Of a stretch of DNA of 64,000 nt, positions 23,115-34,082 are shown in pieces; the first letter of the stretch is position 1, and each line of letters opens with the position of its first letter. Both the position numbers and the translations under genes were made by a program. The notes below the pieces were generated by a model that was given only the letters and a program-made list of their open reading frames with translations, ran no database searches and was not told where the DNA came from. The DNA comes from Lindgomyces ingoldianus (Eukaryota; Ascomycota; Dothideomycetes; Pleosporales; Lindgomycetaceae). The stretch is from positions 256,660 to 320,659 of the forward strand of contig NW_022985172.1 of assembly GCF_010093535.1 (NCBI RefSeq). The letters run 5' to 3'.

Positions 23115-24044
23115 TTGTAACAATATTTGAGTTAGCGTCCATTGTAGTCTGTGATAGGGGAAGGATAATAACAAGGGGTTTGAGGCATTGGCGGGTCCTT
23201 GGAGAATATAATGAGGAAGAGTGTACCGACTTGGAGGAAGTGATTTTGGTGGTTGAGCTCGCGAATTATTTTAGGAGTTCGAGGAGGTACGCAGAGGAGC
23301 TGGCAGACAAGGAATCGAGATAAATATGCGAAGGGACGCCGGAGTTGACAACGGGATATTGCTACTGTGGGTGGAAATCAGTCGTGGCTACTGCTTGCGG
23401 CGGTGGTATATGATCACGACGCGAAGGAGCTTTACGGTAACGGTGATTCCGATCTAGAGAAGAACGCAGAGAGGCCGGATTCCAGAATGCTAGCCCACAA
23501 TCTAGTTTGGACGGCCTTTAAGGTGTGCTCAATTTGGACGGTGGTTGCGGGCTTGTTGTGCTCGTGAGCTGTGCACCCGGGGCTAGGTAATTAAGCATTC
23601 ATCCCCTAAATCTAAGAACTGAGGAGGAGGAGCGGCACAAGACTATCTTTGTGCATTGTTATGGGCTAGTTGGTGGAGAAAATAGAAATGATAGAAGGTA
23701 TCGAGGGTATGGTACTCAGAGTCCTCTAATCTAAGGACAAAATCCTTCCCTATTAAGCCTGGACGATACAGTCGCTCAGAGTGAACAGTGCGGTTAATCT
23801 CATGCCAATATTTTGATATTGCTGAAGTTGATCCGCTGACTTTCCGAACCAGACTCCGAAGCTATTTCGACTGACACCAAGAAGAGCGAGTGTCGACTAA
23901 CGACCGCTAACGACGCCTTCACAACTAGGGTTCCGATCACGTTCTCGGGCCTAGTATCGATAGGTCCCCAACGTCTTCTTTCGAGGGAGAGTATTTGCTT
24001 TCCTATGAAATGTTAGCTCGAACCGAATCCTTAAGGGAATGAAA
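23115..24044. other. Intergenic, no convincing gene
   Basis: Lies between duplicated element copy 1 and the 3' end of the protease-like gene. A 66-codon plus frame (23367-23567) lacks a recognisable product. Nothing else is seen. Confidence 0.5.
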
Positions 24045-26456
24045 TCATCTCACTTTCTGATAAGTCACACCCTCCACATGTTTTAATGATTTCCTTAGAC
24101 GCGCGCCATCCTTCTGAAGCCCTTTGCCTAGTTTAGGCGCATCAAAGGGTCGCGAACGGGAACTCCTCATGAATGCAACATCTGCTACATCCCGTATAAG
24201 AGGCATTAAGATCGGACCATTTTGGACAGGCCCGACGAGATGGTACTTCTCCATTGTCTCCTTGCCAATAGTGACTTCCACGCCTTCGCCATAGTCGCGC
24301 TCTATGTATGGTGACATTTCAAAGCTAGCGTCCATATGTTTAGGCCCAAAATTGAACGTTTTGTCACGAGGAGAGCGTTTCGCAAAGGACCATCGTGCGT
24401 CGATGCAGGCTGAACCATTGCCATAAGAAGCTAACAGGGAAGGCGATATCGTATTCTGAGAATCATGACTGTCAAACGCCGCTTTTGCAAATATTTCATG
24501 CACAACGCCGCCCGCCATGATCTGTAGACAAATCCTTCTGATGGTATACTCAAAGATATTCTCCTGGGCCTTAGGTTTTTCAGATAATCCAGAAATCCAA
24601 GGAGCTTTGGACCCGACATAGCGGGATATTCGCTTCCAGAGTTTTCCATCTTCTGCCCCCGAAGTCTCAAAATGACTGGCGTCGCTACTAGATTCCGTCT
24701 GGTGTTCGGTTTCCGGGTCTGCGAGGGACAGATCCGCAATGAAAGTATCCTCACCACCAATTTCTAGTGAAGTGTTATCTAATAAGGAAGCTTGAGTGAT
24801 AGGTTCTAGTGCGTCGTTGATATTGTTGCGATCGTGCTCAAGATTGGAGGTTCCACGGGCTGTGACCCCGGCATCTTTGCTCGATTTTATGGAGGGCTCA
24901 GTTATCGGGCTAAGCGGAACGTTCGAAGAGGCTTGGTGGCGAGTTACGATAATAGATGGTATCTCGGGAATAGACAGAATAGATGGAGAAGAACCTTGCT
25001 CCAAGGAATGTTCAAGACTCTTGATGTCGCCTCCCGTGAAGGCAGGGACTAGCGGTTTTCTCAGGATTCCTTTCATGCTACTGTAGACATCGTGGGCGGC
25101 CATGATGTATGCGATTCCGGTATTTTCGGAAGCTGCAACAATATATCCGTAGAATGTTCCCGTAGTACTATCGATAATGTTGGTGCCACAGTCGCCAGAC
25201 TGTAGGCTCTCATTGGGGTATAAATCGAGATTGACTTTGTATATCTCTTGGAAAGAACGGCCATACGGAAGACGCATATAAAGTGGGCTTTCTGACAGCG
25301 TTCCGCGTATACGACCATGAGGAGTATAGGCAAGCACGCTGGTAGCCTTAGACGAGGGGGCTATTGATGTACAAATGAGGTCCAGGTCTGGAAGGTCAGG
25401 CTTAGGGGAGGTTGTAAGGAAGTCATGTACATTCTTGTCGAGAATGCGGATTATAACCCAATCTTGATCAACAGAAGACTTCACTACCTTGCCTAACATT
25501 TTGAGGTTGCTAATAGAAGGTACTGGGGAATGGGCTGGTTTGAGGCTTGGAGTTTGCTGTGATGCCTGGGAACTGGAAAGAATAATCGCGGGATCCAGTG
25601 ATTGCTCCGATTTGGAAAATAGTTGAGGAGAGGCTGACTGGGTTGTCTGTGAAGCTGGAGTGGGGGAAAGACGACTTCGTTCTGATCGCTTGTCGGATCC
25701 AGAATCTTCCGCTTTTGAGCTGATGCTTCCCCGAGACGTGATATCAACATCTTCTTCATCATCATCTTCACTTTCCGTGTCGTCGATGATTTCGTAATCG
25801 CTATCACAGTCTATCGTACCTTTCTGGGGCTCTATTAAAGTACCCGGTATCAGAACGTGGGCCACGGAAAGGTATCCAAAGTTATTTCCATCCCATACTG
25901 CATTTGCCGTAGCAGAACGAATCGATCCATCGTCGAATTTAACGTAAACTTTCAGGCCGCAGTATGCGAGGCCAGCAGAGGGATCATAGAATATATCCTC
26001 GAGTAAGGTCTGCGCATGGGGTGAAGTTGATGATTTTGAATCTGTTGCCGGCTGAATAAGTTTGTCGATTCCGGGCGGAAACGCCTTATGCCCCGCTTTA
26101 AACCCAGGGTGTTTCTTCAAGATCTGACTTCTCTTGATAGCTTCCATTGCCATTTTTCTCGGACCCTCTTCTTGACAGTGAAACATGATTGTTGGAACTG
26201 CCTTTTCCTCGGTGCTCCCAATCATGTAAACCCCGAACCATAGCCACCCTGAGTCAAGCCCGCTGCAATAATCATCTAGCAGTTTCGTGATATCCTTTGC
26301 TAAATCTTGAAACTCTTGTTTCGCTGGCCCCACGGCTTCCCACCAGTAGTCTTTATTATGAACTAGGCCAAGGCTCGGGCCGATTGAGTCTTGTGGATTA
26401 GGGTAACCCTTCGAACGTCGGACTCGAGTTACTGCAGATGGTAAAGAGAGGATCAT
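24045..26456 (-). CDS. Protein with chymotrypsin-like domain, putative Cys nucleophile
   Basis: Single exon, 803 aa. An N-terminal 150-residue alpha/beta-looking part (YWWEAVGPAKQEFQDLAKDI) is followed by a beta-rich segment that carries what look like the three trypsin-fold signatures: LSVAHVL (His200), QDWVIIRI (Asp332) and SGDCGTNIID followed by YGYIVAAS (Cys423). Fungal proteins with this arrangement normally read GDSG; here the codon is TGT, so the nucleophile would be Cys. A long acidic/Ser-rich insertion (DSDYEIIDDTESEDDDEED) separates His from Asp. The C-terminal 300 residues are partly low-complexity and end in a basic stretch. No signal peptide or transmembrane helix is seen. It is divergent from the gene at 26983 (526 bp between starts), suggesting shared control. 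Activity and function are unknown; an inactive scaffold is possible. Confidence 0.7.
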   Translation of the reverse strand: MILSLPSAVTRVRRSKGYPNPQDSIGPSLGLVHNKDYWWEAVGPAKQEFQDLAKDITKLLDDYCSGLDSGWLWFGVYMIGSTEEKAVPTIMFHCQEEGPRKMAMEAIKRSQILKKHPGFKAGHKAFPPGIDKLIQPATDSKSSTSPHAQTLLEDIFYDPSAGLAYCGLKVYVKFDDGSIRSATANAVWDGNNFGYLSVAHVLIPGTLIEPQKGTIDCDSDYEIIDDTESEDDDEEDVDITSRGSISSKAEDSGSDKRSERSRLSPTPASQTTQSASPQLFSKSEQSLDPAIILSSSQASQQTPSLKPAHSPVPSISNLKMLGKVVKSSVDQDWVIIRILDKNVHDFLTTSPKPDLPDLDLICTSIAPSSKATSVLAYTPHGRIRGTLSESPLYMRLPYGRSFQEIYKVNLDLYPNESLQSGDCGTNIIDSTTGTFYGYIVAASENTGIAYIMAAHDVYSSMKGILRKPLVPAFTGGDIKSLEHSLEQGSSPSILSIPEIPSIIVTRHQASSNVPLSPITEPSIKSSKDAGVTARGTSNLEHDRNNINDALEPITQASLLDNTSLEIGGEDTFIADLSLADPETEHQTESSSDASHFETSGAEDGKLWKRISRYVGSKAPWISGLSEKPKAQENIFEYTIRRICLQIMAGGVVHEIFAKAAFDSHDSQNTISPSLLASYGNGSACIDARWSFAKRSPRDKTFNFGPKHMDASFEMSPYIERDYGEGVEVTIGKETMEKYHLVGPVQNGPILMPLIRDVADVAFMRSSRSRPFDAPKLGKGLQKDGARLRKSLKHVEGVTYQKVR

Positions 26457-26586
26457 GGCATGAGGACTCGGAAGGATTTGTGTCTAGGAACGGGAGGTCG
26501 ATACATAGAGTTAGTGGATCGATGTTGGATGGAAGGATAACCGTGGATACCTTTCGTGGGGATTGAGTTCGACTGTCTGTTGTGAC

Positions 26587-26845
26587 TTCAGCCTCACGCT
26601 AGCATGTTCAGCTTTGCAATGATATCAAGCCGCTGCATCTGGAACGCGCGCGGTTGGACGCCACGCTATGATTGGTCTGTGATTTGCTTGAGCTGAACAT
26701 GTGGCTAGGAGAAAAAGCACCCATGCTCTGTTTCTTCCTCCACGCGTCCGTCCTGTTCGATGAAACATCTGTCATCCATCAGCTTTTCGTGCAAAATCTG
26801 TATCCTATTTTGCATTCCTCAGTAATTAAAGGCGTTTCATTTGAT
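26587..26845 (-). promoter_or_regulatory. Upstream element, copy 2; bidirectional promoter region
   Basis: Second copy of the element at 22911-23114, again starting 130 bp upstream of a minus-strand start codon (26456). It also lies 138 bp from the plus-strand gene at 26983, so it probably serves both. It keeps the GCTATGATTGGTCTGTG CCAAT block and GAGAAAAAGCA. Copy 2 is about 55 bp longer, with extra sequence between the last two shared blocks. Confidence 0.75.
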
Positions 26846-26982
26846 CTGTCCAGAGACGATTGTTGGGCTTTGTGCTGTAAAACCAAAAGCGAAAGCTAAA
26901 CTGCTCTCTTGCGGCAGAAATCAGAATCAAAGGAAGTTATACCAGACATTTCATCCCGAGAAACACGAAAAATCCCCAGACC

Positions 26983-28080
26983 ATGTCCTTAAAGGATGAC
27001 CTCACAACCGAGACCTCCGACCAAGTTCGGGGTAAGATCATTCACGTCCTCTGGAACCGTAAATCAACGGTGAACCTGCAACAAAATGAGCTGGACTGGG
27101 ATGCGTATTTCGCCTATTACGCAAGAGAATGCAGGCAGGCTTTACTGATTTCCCAGGGTCGGTACATCTCGGCAAGGACACATGAGGATATTACCTCGAC
27201 TGCCAGACTGATCGAAGAGCTGAACACCAAAGACGCTATTAAGACTGTTCTTCGTGCAAAATTAACGAAGGTGTGGCCTAAGGAGCAAGAGGACGAAATG
27301 CTGGAAGGATCGATAAGACTCGCCGCTCGCCTCCTTGTGATGTTGGATATCGGGCCATTTCCGAAGGCATTTTCGGGACGACCGTTCCTAGTTTGGGATG
27401 AGAAATCCCTCAAAGATTGTGCACAGGGCTACTTTAACGCCTCTTCGTTGCGAGATCACGGGGATCTCAAGCTTGAGCCGCTGTTTACGGCGCGAAATCT
27501 CTGCCGTATTGGAGGAATTGAGATTGCGTGGACAGATAATCTAGCAGATCACCTGCATTTCATCGAAGGCGATCGAAAAGTCCGTATCTTTCACCATGCG
27601 TCTTTTCTCAAATGGCAACAAAGGTGAGCCTTCCGCAAATGCTGCACAATCCATCCGCTGATGTCTGCTCCCAGTCAAATACTGCCTAAAGGCCTTGCTG
27701 AGGAAACACTCAATACCCTTGCCCTTCTCTTCCCACAGTCTGAAGTCGAGACAGAGAAGTGGTTTGAGTCAATGGTCCGTTCAAACTCGGACTCCATTCA
27801 CCTTGATCGCCAGCTCGTCAGATGCGGCCAACTAAGGACGGAAAGACGACAGTTTGCGGATTTTAATTTCTGGCACGATAGGTTGGTGATTCTGAAACAG
27901 GTCTTCGATAAATCTCGTCCTGCAACGATGTCGCAATGGTGGCATGATAGAAGGAACGGGGTCCAATGGTACACATTCTGGGTTGCAATATTAGTGTTGT
28001 TCTTGACGATCTTCTTCGGCTTAATTCAGAGCATCGAGGGTGCTATGCAGGTATATAAAGCATATCATCCGTCAACATGA
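26983..28080 (+). CDS. Conserved fungal protein with C-terminal membrane anchor
   Basis: Two exons, 26983-27623 and 27675-28080, intron 51 nt (GTGAGC donor, CCCAG acceptor), 348 aa. The N-terminal two thirds are soluble and contain WTDNLADHLHF and a downstream VRIFHHASFLKWQQ motif. After the junction comes WHDRLVILKQVFDKSRP, QWWHDRRNGVQWYTFWVA and one hydrophobic helix (AILVLFLTIFFGLIQSI), then a short EGAMQVYKAYHP tail. I recognise this end-arrangement from unnamed proteins found in many copies in Pezizomycotina; the molecular role is not known to me. It is probably a tail-anchored or single-pass protein. The divergent pairing with the protease-like gene hints at joint regulation. Confidence 0.8.
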
Positions 28081-29350
28081 GTGTGAATGCCTGCGACACG
28101 TCTCTGATGTCAGGCACAGACAAGGACACCCACCTCTCGACCCTAGTAAATAGCGTGGCTAAAGGATCGGAAGAGATTCATTGGCTTCGAATCTAGAATG
28201 AGATGGAAGAGTTGCAGTGGACGTGGGGATCTTGGAGTCATTGGCTTTGGAAAGTCCGACCAGGCTAATTACATATATAATCCTATGTGTATCATATTTT
28301 CCTATCCATTACTACAAATTCCTTCACACTTTGCCCACCTTTTGGAGATCACTTTTCCTCATTTAGTATCATCGAATAGTCTGCTAGTCTAACAGAATTG
28401 GGCTTGCATTGCCGTTTCACGACTGAAACATTGAGACATACCTTCCTCCGCTTTACGATACAGGTAGGACTCAGCTACAGTCTTGAGACAAAAGAGTGTT
28501 TTAAAAACATAGAAATAAGTAGGGCTTAATAAATTCAACCTTGTAAGCCCCCTATCAACTAGTCCAACTCTAAATGTTGTACTACTTGACCTACGCCAAT
28601 TTGCATGGACAATTTAGCCTATTCACACCATCTCTCGATATCATTGACTAAAGCAGCAAGATAGGCCAAAATATATCCCACAAGTGCTCTAATCTGCTTA
28701 ACGACTTCCTTCCCGGCGATCATGATACCTTTGCCAGCTCTTGCACCAGGAGTGTCCAGCATTTGCAGAAACACACGAGCTATCTGCTTCATAGTATGTG
28801 TGATGCTCAACAAGGCCCAGTAGTGTTGAATAAAAGCCCAGTCCACTTCGAAAGTCAGGAGTGCCAACCCGGCCGTGAAGGTGTTCGAAATAGCAGAGCC
28901 TTTGGCGATTGACACGATGGGAAAGAGGGAAAGTGCTGAAAAGAGACCACCGTCGACGTTTGCTAATGATTATGCTGTTCTCGTGATGAGACTCCCCCCC
29001 CAGGAAGCACATAGGAAAGATGAGATGTTCAGACTGCGGTAGGTCTCAGTTTAGATATCATTGAAATGAAATAGGTATTCCGGCCCAGATACTAATCGTT
29101 ACCCTAGTTGCCACAGATCACTATCCAAGCCGATCCATCTAACCAGGTACCAAAATCAACACCTCAGCTAGATACTGCTGTATGAGGTCACTATGGCAGC
29201 ATCCTATGACGCTAGTCCGTACATAAGTGCGCCAAGACGGAGAGCCATCCCGCAAACGGAGTCATTTCGTTTCAATCATCACCAGTCATTCAAGCAGCAC
29301 ATCACAGTAAATTCAAGAAGCTACTCCACTTTGCTAGTGGAGCCAACCAA
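28081..29350. other. Intergenic with one weak minus-strand frame
   Basis: A minus-strand frame from about 28960 down to 28619 reads GLFSALSLFPIVSIAKGS then a hydrophobic/helical segment ending DIERWCE. It resembles a secreted or membrane protein but has no start Met in frame, so an upstream exon (a CATTAG acceptor lies just before) or decay is needed. A C9 run occurs at 28994-29002. Otherwise no gene is supported. Confidence 0.35.
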
Positions 29351-32300
29351 TCACGGAAGAAGTGGGATCTTCTTCACCCAAGCCTCTGATTCCCGCCCAG
29401 CACTCTGATCATCTGCCATGATGACAGACCGAAGAGAAGCAGCTTGCGCTGTGATCTCTGCAACTGTGAGATCGCGAAGCACGCCCTCGGGCTTGCAGAA
29501 TGTCTGGAAGATTCGCTCGAAGACATATGGACCTATGAGGGTTTAGTTCTTGACGTCCCGGAACTAGCTTGCAAAATGAAGTAGTACAACGTAGGGCAGT
29601 GAAGGGTAAGGCGAGAAAGAGAGCTTCACGCAAAACATACCAGCAAATTCCCTCAACCCATCCACTAAAGCCGTCATCTGCTCATCCGTCCAATCCCTCT
29701 CCTCATCCGGCGAAGCACGAAGATTCGGTAGCGTAAGGCGATTACGGAAGAGAGGCAGACGCTCAAACCTCACTCCATTCGCATCGCGCTCTTCAAAGTC
29801 TTCGATAGGCGTTATGTGGAGTCGACGGTGTCTTGTGGGCTCAGGTTCACATTGCATACGATGAAGATGTAGGTCTTGCCACCGGCTCCACCTCTGATTC
29901 CGAAGCCTAATGGTGTTGGCTATCCTCTGGTTGATTCTATCTTGCTCTTGGTATTTGGCGAGATATTCCTCTTCTATCCTTTTTAGCCTTTCGTTGTTTT
30001 CAAGACGGCCGAGCTCGTCGCGGTACAGTTTCTCAACTTTCCGGAGGGGCGCGATGATGTTTGATTCGATGTTTTTCGTCATGCCGTCTCCTTTATAGCG
30101 CTGGTCTATCTTGATGTGCCGCCAGGAAGCTATCATGTCCTTGAATAAGATAATGGCATTGATCAGTGGAGCAAGAATGCGGAGAGTTTGTAGAGAAAGC
30201 ACGGATTCCCCATACGTCGCTTTCGTCCACTCGTAAACGCTCCCAAGGAATAGTACAAGTGAACGGAAGAGAAATGCATAAGCATCACCCTTGAAGTTCT
30301 TTTGATCATCTATGTTTCTGATGCGGTGAGTGCTGGCAAGCATTTTCCGGATATTTTGAATCGTGTCGATAACCTCTTTTTCCGACACATCCTCACTCTC
30401 CACAATCTTCCATGCATCTCTGCATGCACGCCTGATCTTAAAGCCGTCGCGGGCCTGGCAGTTTCCCTTTCGCTTCAAAGAGCTAGCGAATTCAATAATT
30501 TGATCCAGTCCGGCGGGGTAGGTTGTGACCTCCTCGTCATTGACCTCTTCCTCATGGCCTGGGCCAGGCTCTTGATCCTCACTAGTCTCCACATAGTCTT
30601 TGACCGGCTCAACTTCCTTTGCGTCTTGTGGTGGACTACCTGATTCATAGAGTGACAAGGTTTGGGCTAGCTTATCGCGAACGCTGAGAGTTGTACGAGC
30701 AGCATGTCTCCCAGATGACATTGGTGGGCTAGTCTGGGGTGTGGGAGATGGTAGCTCGGGAACGAAGAGGGATTCCTGCCCCTGATCGATTGGGTGAGTT
30801 GTCCTTGAATCCTTTGCCAGGCTTCGATGCTTGCGCCGGGGGTTTGGTTGACGTTTGTCATTGTTGGAGTCTCCTTGGTGTTCGGGTGTCATTGATGTAT
30901 CGCTGTCTACTGTTTCAACGTCGGCTGGTTCCTCAGGGGGGTCTGGTTCCTCAGGGGGGTCACTTTTGTTTTTGCGGGGTCTGCCCGCACGTCCTTCAAA
31001 TGACCTGGCGATTGGTGACGGGGTCTGTCGCCCTGAGGTTCCTTTAGGCTGAAAAACAACCTGTGGATATTTAGTCTTCGTTAGTGCACTTGTGTGCTTT
31101 CCTCCCCCGGAGTGTCTGTTCGCTTCTGCTATCTGTGCTACTTCCTCGTCTTTTCTTGGAAATTTCCTCGGTCTCTCGGCGCTACTAGGTGGGGCAGACG
31201 TTTTCCTCTTGAGGCGCGGGCTCCTCGGTGCATTAGCCTCTGGCCTTTTCTCCCAGTCTACTTTTGCTATATCTGCTTCCTCACCCGCAATTCGCCCACT
31301 TCTGCGGGGAGTGTGGCTTGAGATTGGATCGCTCTTGCGTCGAGAGGATTTAATAATGTTGACATCCTTGACGTGTTGAGAGCAACGCAATCCTCCATAC
31401 GTTTCAATATGGCCCTCGTGAGAGCATTGCTCACCGGCATGATCGTGGATGCTCGAAATGATGGTTCCGGTACAGCGGAATCTTCCATCCGGAAATTGCA
31501 TTTCAATAGTGGTGGTATTAGGTGGTCTTTCTAGTGGCGGGGAGGGTGTGTGTGTGTCTTCTTTGGCAGGCTCAGCCTCGAATCCTTGGGGTTCTGGTGC
31601 GGGAAGCGATTCCGCAATGACCTTCTTCCCTCTTTTCGCCATTGGCTTCTTTGTGACCTTCAGAGGTTTGTGGTTCACCCTCTGTGGGTCTTTATACGGG
31701 CCCTTTTCTGGGGATTCGGGATATTCGTACACGTCGGGCCTCCTGTCCATCGCACGCCCGTCTCGAGACAGCTTGGCCAAGTGGTCGGCATTAAAGTTCG
31801 GCGGCTTGAGCTTGCCCGGCCGCTCATATTTCCCCGTGTTCTGCGGAGGGCTGCTCTGCAGGCCGTTTGTTCGGGTTTGCTTCTGATTAGGGAACGGTCG
31901 CATCACCTGAGCGGAAACTGGACGTTTCTCCACACGAGCTGCGTTGAGCAAGCTCGCCCCTTGCACAGCAGACCTCTTGAATAGAGGCGGTCGTTGTACT
32001 GAAGGAGCGTCTGCCTCTGCTTGCGCCCGCTCGTTTATCTGCTTCAATCCTTCCTGATCGTCTTGCGGAAGGGCATGGCTTATCTCGCTCTCGATGCGGA
32101 GTTGTTGGTTTGCGGAATCGCTATCATCGGAAGCTCCCACGCTGGGAGGCGAGACTACAGAGGCTAGGAGGACTGTTAGTAATATACTAGGAAGGAAATA
32201 CTGTGGGAGAGGCAAGCGCGGGTGGCTATTGCAGTGCGAGACTCCGGAGAAGGCTAGCCGCTGCAGTGACAATTCGAGGGATGGAGGCACTTCATACCTA

Positions 32301-32374
32301 TCTTCCTCACTTTCGCCATTCTGGCTGCCTCTAAAATTACGATTGGGACTCGAAGGAGTGAAGTATCGCACCAT
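29351..32374 (-). CDS. Large basic low-complexity protein, unknown function
   Basis: Proposed exons on the minus strand: 32374-32298, 32141-29641, 29532-29351 (introns 156 and 108 nt; donors GTATGA and GTATGT), 919 aa. The first intron is in-frame, so an unspliced version starting further upstream is also open; splicing removes an odd hydrophobic stretch and yields an acidic GESEEDSVGASDDSD start. The middle is disordered, rich in Pro, Lys, Arg and Ser with RRSGRIA, PRLKRKTSAPPSS and RAGRPRKNKSD (AT-hook-like), interrupted by a folded-looking Cys/His segment (RFRCTGTIISSIHDHAGEQC, RCSQHV). The last 250 residues are helical and end IPLLP. Nuclear location is inferred from the basic motifs. I do not recognise the family. 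It is divergent from the PTPA gene with 145 bp between starts. Confidence 0.65.
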
Positions 32375-32519
32375 GGTGCGGTCGCAAGGTGGAGCTTGGC
32401 CAACGCAGGTGGCCCGTTGTTGGTTGGCCAACGCGCCGTCACGGGGCTGGGACTAGCTTGGGTGAATGCCAAGACCATATGAGCATCATCGTCCTCAACT
32501 TCACCACTCCACAATCAAC
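32375..32519. promoter_or_regulatory. Short divergent promoter, unknown gene/PTPA
   Basis: Only 145 bp lie between the two start codons, so the promoters must overlap. It contains TTGGCCAACG and TTGGTTGGCCAACG-like direct and inverted CCAA motifs. Confidence 0.45.
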
Positions 32520-34082
32520 ATGGCTTCGTCAAGACAGCTTTCTCTGTCTCTGCAGGTCCTCGGGTCTGCATCAGATCGGAAATATACTCTCCCTGTAAAG
32601 CGGATCCACGATGGCCACGATGTATCATTCTTCCTCACTAGCAAGGCCTATGCAGATATCCTGACGTTCATCTTCCAATTAAATGAGGCTATGTTTCCCC
32701 GGAAAGCCGAGAACAGCCAGCCAGGTTCAGAATCGGTCAAATCATGGAGTTTACAAGACCCAGATCTCCGCCTTCCACCGGTCGCTCAGAGTCTTGCCAA
32801 GCTTCTTGAGACATTAAGTGCCATCATCGAGGAAGCACCGCCGGACCCAGGACCGCGTCGGTTCGGCAACGTCAGCTTCAGGAGTTGGTACGATATGTTG
32901 AAGGAGAGGGTTCCCGACCTCATGGATCAATACCTCCCCTCCGAGATTCTCACCCCAAGTTCTGGCGCTAAAGTGTCAGCAAAAGCAGAGCTAGAAGCGT
33001 ACCTTCTGGGTAGTTTTGGAAGCGCTCAACGTCTCGATTATGGAACAGGCCACGAACTGAGTTTCCTTGCCTTCCTTGGTTGTCTATGGAAACTTGGCGC
33101 GTTCCCTGAGACAGAAGACGGAAATCAAGAACGAGCCATTGTTTTGGGAGTCGTTGAGCCGTGTGTTTCGCGAATCTCCTCTTCTGTCCTCTCATTGACG
33201 GGTTTGCAGCTATTTACAACTGATCCGGCGTCTAATCTTAACATATACTCTAGAACCAGCAGGGTCTCACGGGGTTTGGGGCTTAGACGACCACTCCTTC
33301 CTCCCTTACATCTTTGGATCGGCACAGCTCTCACCAGCCATATCTTCACCCGCTGATATTGTTATGGAAGGATCCGCACCAGACGCACCAAACCCTGCCG
33401 ACGTGGCGAAAGCAAACGTCGTCCAAAGAGAACGACAGCGCAACATGTATTTCAGCGCTATTGGCTTCATTTACGATGTCAAAAAGGGTCCGTTTTGGGA
33501 GCACAGCCCCATCCTGTTCGACATATCCGGTGTCAAAGCAGGATGGGCTAAGATCAACAAGGCAAGTGCGCCCCCAGCCTACAGGCTTTCGCTGTGTTGA
33601 CATTGTGGCAGGGCATGTTGAAGATGTACAATGCGGAGGTTCTGTCGAAATTCCCAGTGGTACAGCACTTCCCCTTCGGGTCGCTCTTCGTCTGGGAAAG
33701 AGACCCGGCGGCTGCAGAAGTTGCTCAAAGTGTGCACACGGCAAGCCAGCCGTCGAAGTCATTACCAACTGCGGGACGGCAACCGCCATTGAGAGATGCA
33801 CTGGCCGAGTCAGGTGCGCAGAGTAGCCGCGCACCGTGGGGTGGAGGGAGTGGAATGCCGGGTAGAATAGCAGCCCCAAGGGCCCCGTCACGTGTTCCTT
33901 CGAGGCCACCTGTGTCCGTTCCCAGTGGACCAAACGAGCCCACAGGAGCACCATGGGCATCTTCAACACCCTTGCCTCCCGGTAGTGGAGGGACAACAAT
34001 AACTGCGCCGTGGGCAACTATGGAGACATCTGCTGCAGCACCTGCGACGACACAGGGTGCGGCACCAAGCACTCGGACGTGA
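32520..34082 (+). CDS. rrd1: PP2A activator PTPA (peptidyl-prolyl isomerase), Rrd1-like
   Basis: Three exons: 32520-33160, 33210-33561, 33612-34082, 487 aa. The first intron is GT-AG (49 nt, GTGTGT). The second (50 nt) starts GCAAGT after AAG and ends CAG, a GC-AG intron; splicing joins AKINK to [10 protein letters not shown], the conserved PTPA sequence. Family signatures include [62 protein letters not shown] and PFGSLFVWE. The C-terminal 110 residues are a Gly/Pro/Ser-rich tail, as in fungal Rrd1. By homology it activates protein phosphatase 2A catalytic subunits through proline isomerisation in cytosol and nucleus. Rrd1 versus Rrd2 assignment rests on the long tail and is less certain than the family. 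Confidence 0.93.
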
